A DNA stretch of 64,000 bases from Phaeovulum vinaykumarii (GTDB lineage: Bacteria; Pseudomonadota; Alphaproteobacteria; Rhodobacterales; Rhodobacteraceae). The stretch lies in assembly GCF_900156695.1 (NCBI RefSeq), contig NZ_FTOM01000001.1, positions 806,001 to 870,000 on the forward strand, read 5' to 3'. Position 1 is the stretch's first letter. Every line of letters starts with the position of its first letter. Of this stretch, positions 10,392-18,052 are shown piece by piece. The notes beneath the pieces were generated by a model. That model did no database searches. It was given only the letters and a program-made list of their open reading frames with translations, and had not been told where the DNA came from. Both the position numbers and the translations under genes were made by a program.

Positions 10392-12683
10392 TCAGTTCAG
10401 ATTGTCCATCCGCAGCTTGACCTGCACCGTCCCGCGCGCGGCGGTGGACCATTTGACATGCACTTCGCGGTTGTCGGTGCCCTGTTCGACCAGGACATAG
10501 GGCATTTCGGACACCCGCCCGCCCGAGGCATTGAGGATCGCGCCCTCGGCCACCAGCCCCTCGACATTGCGCGCCCAGCCATTGAGCGGCAACAGCGGCT
10601 CGGCATCCACCACCCAGGTCGCGGCCGCGCTGGACTGGGTGAATTCCACCGTCGCGGGGTTCGACACGAACTGGGTGACACCGGAATAATTGTTCCCCTC
10701 GACCACGATGTTGCGCATCCGGGTATAGTTGAAATCGGCGAAGGTCGTGTCGACCGTGTCGATGCGGTCGATGGTGCAGGCAAAGGTCCGGAAGGCATTG
10801 TTCGAGATGGTCAGCCCGTGGATGAAATGGCCGGTGCCATAGGGCTTGAAGACGAACCAGGCAAAGGACGACAGCGCGCTCGAGGCGACGAAGGTATTGC
10901 CCGTCACCGTCAGCCCGCCAAAGGAATATTGCACCCCCAGATCGGGGTCGGGGGCATATTCGTTGGTCCATTCCAGGCTGGCGTTGTCGATGTAATTCGC
11001 GGTCACGGTGGTCTGCACGTTGGGCGTGGTCAGCACCAGACCGGGGCCGCGCACGCCGGCGGTCTCGTCGTCGCCCTGAAACCAGTGATTGCCGGTGAAC
11101 ATGTGCCCGGTGCCGGCGGCAATGCAGGTCAGCCCGAAACGCACGAACCGGCTTTCGCGGATCTTCAGATCGTTGGCGTTGACGTTCACCGCGACCGTGG
11201 TGCGGTCCTGCACCCGCGTTTCGGTCTCGTTCGACATGAAATGGCAGCGGTCGATCGACAGCCCCTGACAGCCCCGCCCGATCGAGGTCACGCCGCGGTC
11301 GCGCGGTTTCATCATCCAGCAGTCGCGCATCTGGAAGATCTCGCCCGCGGGGGGCAGCAGGATGCCGCTGGCCCGGCCGTTCAGAAGGAACTCGATATCG
11401 GCAAAGTTGAAGCGGTCCAGCCGCGCCATCCCCGAGAAGTCGAACAGATAGCGGTCGCGGGTGAAGCTGTAGCTGCGCGTCCCCGACCCGCCGTAAAGCG
11501 GCTGCGACAGCGTCACCGTGCCCGCGCCCACATTGACCGCGCGCACATAGACCTCGCGGCCGACGCCCGCCCCGCTGACCCGCGCACCGACGGGAATGTT
11601 GGCGACATTGGCCACCCCGGTCAGGACCGTGGGCTGGCTGACCGCATAGCTGGCCACCGACGTGACGGTGCTGCTGGCCCAGGCGGTGCTGTCGGTCACG
11701 TTGAACTGGCCGTTGCAGACCACGCGGCGGTTCGAGAAGCTGGAGATATCGGGCAGAAGATCGCTCAGCACGATGGGCGCGTCGATGTGCACCTGGCGCC
11801 CGCCCAGATCCAGAACGTTGTGGTCGGTGTAATAGAACAGCGCCTGGAAGGCCTTGCGAAAGCCCTCGACCTCGTCGCCGAAGGCCGCGGCATAGGTGGG
11901 AAAGTCATAGTTCGACAGCAGGAGCAGACGCGCCGCCACCGGCATGACCAGATGCCCGACAAAGCGCACCGGCGCCGACAGCGACAGATTCGCGCCGATC
12001 CGATAGGTGCCCTCGGGGACCAGGATCGCGCGGCCGTCGGCATCGGCATCGGCGGCCACGAAGGCGGCGTGATCGTCGCTGAGCCCGTCGCCCCGCGCGC
12101 CATAGTCACGCACATCGACCCAATCCATCAGGTCGCGCAGATAGGCCTCGGTGATGTCCTCGATCACGATATCCTCGATGCGCACCACACCGCCGCTGGC
12201 GCCGATCAGGTCCAGCCCGAAATGCCCGTAGATCGGCGTCAGCCCCCAGGGCATGTCGACGCCGCCGCGCCCGCCGGTGCCGACGATGGCCGAGATCTCG
12301 GCCACGGCGCCATAGCCCGAAAGCGCCGTGGCCGGGCCGGTTTCGGTCAGGCCGCTGACATGCACATCGCCCGCACCGCCGGCCCAGCCCGCCACCCGCA
12401 CCGACGGCAGGTTGCCCGTCATCGCCTTCACCCGCGCGCGGATACGCAGATAGCAGCCGGGCAGGATCGGGGTCTGGCCCATGTAGCGCAGCTTCTGCAC
12501 GACGTCGGTCTTCTGCATCTCGAGGCAGGTGCCGAAATCCTGGTCCCCGGTCACGATGGCCGCATTGGCCGCGCCCTGATAGGTGGCCGATCCTGTGGTG
12601 CCGTCCTCGCTCGACCAGACATCGAGCCCCGCGCCAAACGCCGTGGGCATGAAGACCAGCCCGTCCGTGATCGCCTTGTTCAT
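10392..12683 (-). CDS. Pectate-lyase-fold / GH28-related parallel beta-helix protein, tailspike-like
   Basis: 763 aa. The first 185 residues look like a carbohydrate-binding or capsid-adaptor beta-sandwich. A Pectate_lyase_3/GH28-related motif follows (VRDYGARGDGLSDDHAAF, about 191-208, then VPEGTYRIG, 222-230), and a long parallel beta-helix made of short turns rich in Asn/Thr runs to near 690. There is no signal peptide, which is usual for phage tailspikes and for proteins exported by type I or other routes. No catalytic Asp set can be assigned with confidence. It is monocistronic, with hairpins on both sides and no phage genes nearby. In Rhodobacterales such proteins are annotated as glycosyl hydrolase 28-related; a surface or exopolysaccharide role is a guess. 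Confidence 0.75.
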   Translation of the reverse strand: MNKAITDGLVFMPTAFGAGLDVWSSEDGTTGSATYQGAANAAIVTGDQDFGTCLEMQKTDVVQKLRYMGQTPILPGCYLRIRARVKAMTGNLPSVRVAGWAGGAGDVHVSGLTETGPATALSGYGAVAEISAIVGTGGRGGVDMPWGLTPIYGHFGLDLIGASGGVVRIEDIVIEDITEAYLRDLMDWVDVRDYGARGDGLSDDHAAFVAADADADGRAILVPEGTYRIGANLSLSAPVRFVGHLVMPVAARLLLLSNYDFPTYAAAFGDEVEGFRKAFQALFYYTDHNVLDLGGRQVHIDAPIVLSDLLPDISSFSNRRVVCNGQFNVTDSTAWASSTVTSVASYAVSQPTVLTGVANVANIPVGARVSGAGVGREVYVRAVNVGAGTVTLSQPLYGGSGTRSYSFTRDRYLFDFSGMARLDRFNFADIEFLLNGRASGILLPPAGEIFQMRDCWMMKPRDRGVTSIGRGCQGLSIDRCHFMSNETETRVQDRTTVAVNVNANDLKIRESRFVRFGLTCIAAGTGHMFTGNHWFQGDDETAGVRGPGLVLTTPNVQTTVTANYIDNASLEWTNEYAPDPDLGVQYSFGGLTVTGNTFVASSALSSFAWFVFKPYGTGHFIHGLTISNNAFRTFACTIDRIDTVDTTFADFNYTRMRNIVVEGNNYSGVTQFVSNPATVEFTQSSAAATWVVDAEPLLPLNGWARNVEGLVAEGAILNASGGRVSEMPYVLVEQGTDNREVHVKWSTAARGTVQVKLRMDNLN

Positions 12684-13083
12684 CCGTCAACCCCTTCGCC
12701 AGTTCCGGGCCGCCCAGCCTGGCCTGCCCGGAACACACAGCCTCGGGGCGCGCGTGCGGCGCGGTTGCGCCTTGGGCTCGGGCTGGGGGCCGCCGGACCC
12801 ATGCATCCGGCGCAACGATTGCTAGGGTGAAATGCTGAAGAAGGTCTCAGACCAGCGTGCGCTGCCCGCCGCGGACCGGGCACGCACCCGGCCCATGGTC
12901 TGTGTGTGGGGGGGGGCGGGCAGGATCGCACCGGCAGGTCGGCTGCCGCGCGAGAGGCGCGACGCGCCCCGCTGCGGGGGCCGGCTTTGGACCGGGGGTT
13001 CCCGGCAGCATGGCCCCTTGGCGCAAAGGCTGCGTAGGGTCCAGCGCACTGCGACCCGGCGCGGGCCAGGCCGGGTCAGCCGA
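12684..13083. other. 400-base non-coding interval
   Basis: I see no convincing gene here. It contains an inverted repeat TTCCGGGC/GCCCGGAA (12703-12733) just upstream of the beta-helix gene, a nine-base G run near 12909-12918, and the hairpin at 13053-13077 that ends the flagellar transcript. Codon-like bias is weak in all frames. It probably carries the promoter of the beta-helix gene, but no clear -35/-10 pair stands out. Confidence 0.5.
13053..13077 (-). terminator. Terminator hairpin of the fliL-motA operon
   Basis: An 8-bp perfect inverted repeat (GACCCGGC/GCCGGGTC, 9-base loop) begins 6 bases after the stop of the last gene of the minus-strand flagellar operon. GC-rich, without a clear U-run. 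Confidence 0.45.
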
Positions 13084-15459
13084 TCACTCGGTCGGGAAAT
13101 CCGCGATCAGGGATTGCAGGGCCGCGCGGGTAGCCTCGCTCTGGGCCAGCAATTCACGACCTTGCGTGATCGGGCCCGGAAGCGGGGTCAGCGGACTGTC
13201 CGCCACGGGCGGCGACACGTTGCCCGACGGGGTCAGCGCCACCAGCTGATCGTCAGAGGCAATGTCCTCAAGCGCGCTCCAATCCCCCGAGCGCCAGCCC
13301 TGAAGCGCCGCTTCGCGCTGATCGCCCGCGGCAGAGAAGGCTGCACGCGCCGCCAGGTGATCGCCCTTCATGGCGAAGGCCTCGGCCCGCATGCGCGCCG
13401 CATCTTCGCCCGTCAGACCCAGCAATTGGTTGAGCGCGCGATCGGGCGCGCGGTTTGCAAGCTCGACACGCGCCTGAAGAAAGCGGGCAGCCTCGCTGCG
13501 GGGGCGGACCGTATCGGCATAGCTGCGCGCCAGCTCGGGCAGGCCCAGATCCAGCATGCGCGTCACCAACGCCTGATGCACCGGCCAGTCGACCCGCGTG
13601 TCGGCATATTGCGATTGATGCAAAAGCGCCTGTTCCAGGAACACGCGGTCATCCGGCACCTCGGCCAGGAGGCCGAACAGGTCGCGGCGGGTCTTCGCGC
13701 GCATCTCCTCGGCCTTGCGCGGGATCGTCTCGAGCGTGTCGAAGGCGCGGCCCATCTGCCCCGTGGCCGCCGTGGCAAGCGCCAGCGCACGTGCCAGTTC
13801 CGGCCCGTCTTCGGACTTGCGATGCTCGAAGGCCAGCGCGGCGACATATTCCACCGTGGCCTCATCGGGGGCGCGCCCCTCGCCGACCATGGTCTCGATC
13901 ATCAGGACGGTGGCTTCGGGGGCGGCCGGGCCATCTTCGGACAGAATCGGCGCAAGCGACTTCTCGGCCTCGAGCGGCTCACCCTCGGCGATGCTGATCC
14001 GGGCCTCGACCATATCAAGCGCGGCACCATGATCGCCCGGCGCCCGTGCGATGGCATCGCGGATTTCCGACGCGGCCTTCGGGCGCTCGACCTCGATCAT
14101 CCGTCGCGCGAGATCCGGCCCCAGGATACGCCGGATCGGCAACGGCAGCGCCGAGAAGCTGCGCAGGACGGCGGCGGTTTCAACGGTCGAATTGCGCCCA
14201 AGATCCTCGTTTGCCAGCACGGCCCACATGGCCGCGGCGGTGTCACAGGACGCCATCTCGCGCACGCGATTTCCGGGCGGCACCGGCTTGCCCTCGAAGA
14301 TCGCCTCCATCGCCTTGAAGGCGTCATCCTCGGCGGTCTCGAGGCCGAACGCCTCGCGCACGGCGCGCGCCTCGGTGCCGAAGCCGACCGACAGATAAAG
14401 CCTTTGCAGACCCAGGATCTGATCGGGATCGGGGCGATCGAACTCGCCGACAAGGGCGCGCTGACGGTCGCCCAATTGCTGATCGAACGGACGATCCTCA
14501 AGCCAGCCCGACAGGTTGAACGCCTGATCGGGATAGCAGCCCTGGGTGATGTTGTTGAGCGCCTCCGTCACGGTGGAAAAGCCCGCGTCACGGTCGAAAA
14601 CCGTTTCCGCCCGCAGCGGCAGCCCCGTCTCGGCATGCACGGCCTGGGCCTGCTCGGGCGGCGGGTCGGTGTCGGAGGGCGCGGCCGCCTCCTGCGGTTC
14701 GGTCTCGACGTTTTCATCATTCACGAACATCCGGTCGGGCCGGCGTTCGAGGGTCACGATCCCCTGACTTGCCGCCCGGCTGAGTTGCATCAGCAAGGCC
14801 TGTTCGGCCTCGCGGACGCGCGCATTGCCAACCCCTTCAGCGGCCTGCGCCGCCGAGGGTTCGATGGCGCGGGCGGCCACCTGGCCTGCGGCGCGCGTCT
14901 CTTCTGTCGGGCGCGGAACCGGCGCGTCGCGCTGCATCGTCTTGCGCCAGTAGAAATCGGTCAGCGGGTCGAGCCCGCCCAGCGGACGCTCTGCCGGCAC
15001 GATTCGGATCGGCGGAATTTGCGCCACCGACGGGCGCGGGCGCGGGACGGGCGCGGGCACAGGCACTGCGGCCTCGACGCGCTGCTCGAAAGGCGAGCCG
15101 GCCGGGGCAGCCCCGGATTTGATATCCAGAACGACCAATCCGGGCCGAAGCTCGAACGCATCGGCATGGGTGTCATCGGCGACCGACACCGCCAAGGTGC
15201 CCGCTGCCCCCGGCGCGACCTCGACGATGCGGGTCCGGGGGATCAGCCGAAACACCCCGCCGGTATCGAAGGACACGTCGGCGCGATCAAAGGCCAGCCG
15301 GTAGCCGCCATCGGTGCGGCGCAGGGTCCAGGGCGTCGGCCTGTCCAGCTGGAAGACCAGCCGCGAAAACGTATCGTGCTCGCCCGAACGCACGGCGACG
15401 GTCTCGGCCGAGGCCGGGACCGCAAGAGCCAGCGCAAGGGTCAGCGCAATCCGGATCAT
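13084..15459 (-). CDS. Exported 791-aa protein, last gene of the motA operon
   Basis: Not a recognised named family. Residues 1-18 form a signal peptide (ALAVPASA then ETV), so the protein is periplasmic. Residues 20-115 look like a small beta domain reminiscent of an AMIN module. A Pro-rich linker (about 125-150) follows, and residues 320-780 are mostly helical with TPR-like repeats. It overlaps motA by four bases (ATGA), which ties it to the stator. One gene further upstream is a motE-like gene; in Sinorhizobium, MotE is the chaperone of the periplasmic motor protein MotC. A MotC-like function is therefore an attractive inference, although length and sequence differ from MotC. Confidence 0.75.
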   Translation of the reverse strand: MIRIALTLALALAVPASAETVAVRSGEHDTFSRLVFQLDRPTPWTLRRTDGGYRLAFDRADVSFDTGGVFRLIPRTRIVEVAPGAAGTLAVSVADDTHADAFELRPGLVVLDIKSGAAPAGSPFEQRVEAAVPVPAPVPRPRPSVAQIPPIRIVPAERPLGGLDPLTDFYWRKTMQRDAPVPRPTEETRAAGQVAARAIEPSAAQAAEGVGNARVREAEQALLMQLSRAASQGIVTLERRPDRMFVNDENVETEPQEAAAPSDTDPPPEQAQAVHAETGLPLRAETVFDRDAGFSTVTEALNNITQGCYPDQAFNLSGWLEDRPFDQQLGDRQRALVGEFDRPDPDQILGLQRLYLSVGFGTEARAVREAFGLETAEDDAFKAMEAIFEGKPVPPGNRVREMASCDTAAAMWAVLANEDLGRNSTVETAAVLRSFSALPLPIRRILGPDLARRMIEVERPKAASEIRDAIARAPGDHGAALDMVEARISIAEGEPLEAEKSLAPILSEDGPAAPEATVLMIETMVGEGRAPDEATVEYVAALAFEHRKSEDGPELARALALATAATGQMGRAFDTLETIPRKAEEMRAKTRRDLFGLLAEVPDDRVFLEQALLHQSQYADTRVDWPVHQALVTRMLDLGLPELARSYADTVRPRSEAARFLQARVELANRAPDRALNQLLGLTGEDAARMRAEAFAMKGDHLAARAAFSAAGDQREAALQGWRSGDWSALEDIASDDQLVALTPSGNVSPPVADSPLTPLPGPITQGRELLAQSEATRAALQSLIADFPTE

Positions 15460-16325
15460 GCCGCCTCCTGTTTGACCGCCTTGAGAGCTTCCTCGAGCTC
15501 GGAGAAGCTGGGCCGGATGTGGTGCGGCGTGTTCTGGCGCCCCACCTCGATGCAGATATTGGTCGCGTGGTTGTGCAGGTTGGCGACCAGCACCTCGCGG
15601 ATGAGCTTGTAGAAATGACTGTCTTCCTCGACCACGGCCTTGACCTTGACCGCGAAGGGCCCGACGAAGCCATAGGCTAGGAACACGCCCAGGAAGGTGC
15701 CCACGAGCGCGCCACCGATCATCTTTCCCAGGATCTCGGGCGGCTGGTCGATGGAAGCCATGGTCTTGATCACGCCCAGCACGGCGGCCACGATCCCCAG
15801 CGCGGGCAGACCGTCCGCCATCGACTGGAGCGCATGGCTCGAATGCAGCGAATGATGCAGGTTGGCCTCGAGCTGCTTTTCCAGCACCTCTTCCACCTGA
15901 TGGGGGTCGTCATAGTTCATCGAGGCAGCCCGCATCGTATCGCAGATCAGGTCCACCGCGGAATGATCGGCCATGATCTTGGGATATTTGCCGAAGATCG
16001 TGGAATTCTCGGGGTCTTCGATATGCTCCTCGATGGCGACGGGGTTCTGGCGCGCCAGGCGGATCAGCTCGAACAGAAGGCACAGCAGGTCGCGGTAATC
16101 GTCGGGCTTCCATTTCGGGCCCTTGAACACCTTGCCCACGTCCTTGAGCGTGTGCTTGACCGTCGCGCCGTCGTTCGAGAGCACGAAGGCCCCCGCCGCG
16201 GCGCCGCCGATCATCATCAGCTCGAACGGGAGCGCCTTGATGATGATGCCCAGCTTCCCACCGGCTGCGATATAGCCGCCGAAAACCATCGCAAAGATGA
16301 TGACGATGCCGATGATACCGATCAT
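15456..16325 (-). CDS. motA: Flagellar motor stator protein MotA
   Basis: A 289-aa inner-membrane protein with four hydrophobic segments: two near the N-terminus (about 1-20 and 32-50) and two around 175-195 and 205-228. The large cytoplasmic loop between them carries the charged residues that touch the rotor (LLFELIRLARQNP region, then EEHIEDPENS). The ADGLPALGIVAAVLGVIKTM helix is characteristic of MotA. Together with MotB it forms the proton (or sodium) channel that drives rotation. No motB is present in this window, so it must lie elsewhere. The 76 bases upstream contain a TTAAC half-site. Confidence 0.95.
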   Translation of the reverse strand: MIGIIGIVIIFAMVFGGYIAAGGKLGIIIKALPFELMMIGGAAAGAFVLSNDGATVKHTLKDVGKVFKGPKWKPDDYRDLLCLLFELIRLARQNPVAIEEHIEDPENSTIFGKYPKIMADHSAVDLICDTMRAASMNYDDPHQVEEVLEKQLEANLHHSLHSSHALQSMADGLPALGIVAAVLGVIKTMASIDQPPEILGKMIGGALVGTFLGVFLAYGFVGPFAVKVKAVVEEDSHFYKLIREVLVANLHNHATNICIEVGRQNTPHHIRPSFSELEEALKAVKQEAA

Positions 16326-16401
16326 GTTCCTACCTCGTCTGCTCGCTCCGAGGATGGACCGGCAGGGTTAACAAAGCATCTGCGGCGGTAAGGTTTACCG
16401 C

Positions 16402-17055
16402 TCAGTTTTTCGGAGCATTCGCATTACGTCCCGCCATCAGGACACTGATCGCATAGCCGTTCTGCGGAGAAACCTTCGACAGGATCGCAGCGGCGGCATC
16501 CGGCCGCATGCGCGACAGGAACCCGGCGGCGAATTCGGGCGCCATTTCTTCAAACAGCTGCGCCGCTTCCTTGGGTTTCATGTTCTCGTAGAGCGTGACC
16601 AGCCGGTCCACGTCCTTCTCGGCGGCCTTGTCGGCCATCTGGATGGTGGCGGCCAGGTTCTGCTCAGCCTCGACCAGCGAGGCGATTCGCTCCTCGACCT
16701 GGGTCTCGGCCAGCTTGATCGACTGGGCCCGGTCCTGAAGCTCGGCCTCGCGCGCGTCGAGCTTCTTCTCACGTGCGCGCAGCGCCTCGAGCAGCGCCTG
16801 CGTGCCCGGATCATCACAGCTTGCCGCGGCTTCGTCATGCGCGCCGGGCTCGGAGGCAAGCGCGAAGGCCTTGCTGACCCCGTCGCCCAGACGAATCAGC
16901 CCGGAACTGCCCATCAGCACGACAATAACCCAGATCACGCCGCGGGCAGGTTTGCGCCCCCCCGCGCGAGGGGCTTCAGACTTGGGGGGCGGTGCGGCCG
17001 ACGCCTTGGCGTTCCGGGCCGCGGGGGCCTCCCGCGTGGCGCGCAGCTTGCTCAT
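16402..17055 (-). CDS. motE: MotE-like flagellar protein (MgtE_N-type C-terminus)
   Basis: 217 aa with a basic, Ala/Pro-rich N-terminus, one membrane segment or signal anchor (about 39-57), and a coiled coil (about 88-140, heptad-like REKKLDAREAELQDRAQSIK). The C-terminal helical domain (about 150-210) is of the MgtE_N/FliG-like type (FEEMAPEFAAGFLSRMRPDA). This architecture matches alphaproteobacterial MotE, a periplasmic chaperone for MotC. It overlaps the DUF6468 gene by four bases and lies 76 bases upstream of motA. The symbol is given by architecture and context. Confidence 0.7.
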   Translation of the reverse strand: MSKLRATREAPAARNAKASAAPPPKSEAPRAGGRKPARGVIWVIVVLMGSSGLIRLGDGVSKAFALASEPGAHDEAAASCDDPGTQALLEALRAREKKLDAREAELQDRAQSIKLAETQVEERIASLVEAEQNLAATIQMADKAAEKDVDRLVTLYENMKPKEAAQLFEEMAPEFAAGFLSRMRPDAAAAILSKVSPQNGYAISVLMAGRNANAPKN

Positions 17056-17429
17056 TCCGCAGCCTCCATGCTGTCATGCCCCTCGTGGCGGGCGCGACGG
17101 CGCACGACGCGCGGACGGCGGGCGCCATCCTCGGGGCCCGGGCTTTCGGGAAGATCGTGCAGCGAAGCCAGCAGCAGCTCCAGCCGCTCGGTCGCCTTCT
17201 CGGCACGATCGGTCAGCGCCTGGAGCGTGGCCGCCGAAGAGGCCGAGGTGCTCTGCGCCTTCTGAAGCGCCTTGGTCATGTCGTCGACCTGCGCCGACAG
17301 CACGGCGATCGCACCGCCCATGCCGTTTTCAAGCTGATTGAACCGTTTGAGCCGCTTGGCCAGAACGATGCAATAGACGGCCGCGCCCAGGGCGCCGGCA
17401 CCGAGTAGAATATCCGAAATGAGTTCCAT
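17052..17429 (-). CDS. DUF6468-type flagellar-locus membrane protein
   Basis: 125 aa with one N-terminal membrane segment (about 5-24), then a coiled-coil-prone region (MGGAIAVLSAQVDDMTKALQ) and a basic C-terminal tail RRPRVVRRRARHEG. It lies 12 bases after fliL and overlaps the motE-like gene. Proteins of this type are conserved in alphaproteobacterial flagellar clusters next to fliL. Function is unknown, but a role around the basal body or stator is implied by position. Confidence 0.75.
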   Translation of the reverse strand: MELISDILLGAGALGAAVYCIVLAKRLKRFNQLENGMGGAIAVLSAQVDDMTKALQKAQSTSASSAATLQALTDRAEKATERLELLLASLHDLPESPGPEDGARRPRVVRRRARHEGHDSMEAAE

Positions 17430-17441
17430 TCTGGCCTCCTG

Positions 17442-17933
17442 TCAATTGATGACGAATTCCGTCACCAGAAGATCGCGGACCCGGCCTTCACCGGTCACGA
17501 TCTGCACACGGCGCAAGAGCTGCGCGCGCAGTTTGATCAGCGCGTTCCGCGCCTCGAGTTCATCCACGTCCACCGCCTGGAGGTAGCCGTTGATCACGTC
17601 CAGGACGCGCGGCAGGATCCGGGCGACCTCGGCCTCGTGGGGGCCGGCCACTTCCAGCTGGGCGTTGAACCGCAGGTGCCGGCCACCGTTTCCGCCGAGC
17701 GCCACGACCAGCGGCTCGAGCGGCACGAAAGCGATATCCGGCAGCGGTTCGACGGGAACCGCGTCCTCTGCCTCGGCATGAGCGGCGTCTTCGCCCTGTC
17801 CGAGAATCATCCCCGAATAGACGGCGAAAAAGCCGCCGCCGCCGAGGCCCAGCATCAGCACAACCCCCAGAATCAACGGGAGTTTCGACTTCTTCTCGGG
17901 AGCGGCTTCGCCCTCTGCGTTCTCTTCGGCCAT
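17442..17933 (-). CDS. fliL: Flagellar basal-body-associated protein FliL
   Basis: 163 aa with a short acidic cytoplasmic N-terminus, one membrane segment (about residues 19-41, LPLILGVVLMLGLGGGGFF), an acidic linker and the periplasmic FliL domain. The domain includes LRFNAQLEV and the C-terminal VRDLLVTEFVIN typical of the family. FliL sits around the stators and supports torque. I preferred the ATG at 17933; a GTG seven codons upstream (17954) is the alternative. It is the first gene of the minus-strand flagellar operon and is divergent from fliF, sharing a 119-base control region. Confidence 0.93.
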   Translation of the reverse strand: MAEENAEGEAAPEKKSKLPLILGVVLMLGLGGGGFFAVYSGMILGQGEDAAHAEAEDAVPVEPLPDIAFVPLEPLVVALGGNGGRHLRFNAQLEVAGPHEAEVARILPRVLDVINGYLQAVDVDELEARNALIKLRAQLLRRVQIVTGEGRVRDLLVTEFVIN

Positions 17934-17979
17934 GACAACCCCGCGTTCTTTCACTCAGGCCGATATAAACCTGATCTCA

Positions 17980-17994
17980 CTAACCGATTGTTAA
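17980..17994. promoter_or_regulatory. CtrA-like binding box between fliL and fliF
   Basis: CTAA-CCGATTG-TTAA matches the CtrA consensus TTAA-N7-TTAA at all but one base. It sits midway between the divergent fliL and fliF starts, 47 bases upstream of fliL and 58 upstream of fliF. CtrA controls flagellar genes in many Rhodobacterales, so joint control of both operons is likely (inference). Confidence 0.6.
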
Positions 17995-18052
17995 GGGCGA
18001 TCTGGGAAGCATGGCTCCATAACCAGGGCAGAAGCCCGTATGGAGGTGCGTC

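Noticed and set aside
10392-12683. Prophage remnant around the beta-helix protein
   Set aside because: There is no integrase, capsid or tail gene, no tRNA and no attachment-site-like direct repeat in the flanks.
10290-12830. An 846-codon plus-strand frame opposite the beta-helix gene
   Set aside because: Same GC-shadow pattern: low-complexity His/Gly/Arg content and no motif, while the minus-strand protein shows a clear GH28-related motif.
12909-12918. Nine-base G run as a possible phase-variable tract
   Set aside because: It lies in a non-coding interval with no gene or promoter element near it that slippage could switch, so I see no basis for phase variation.
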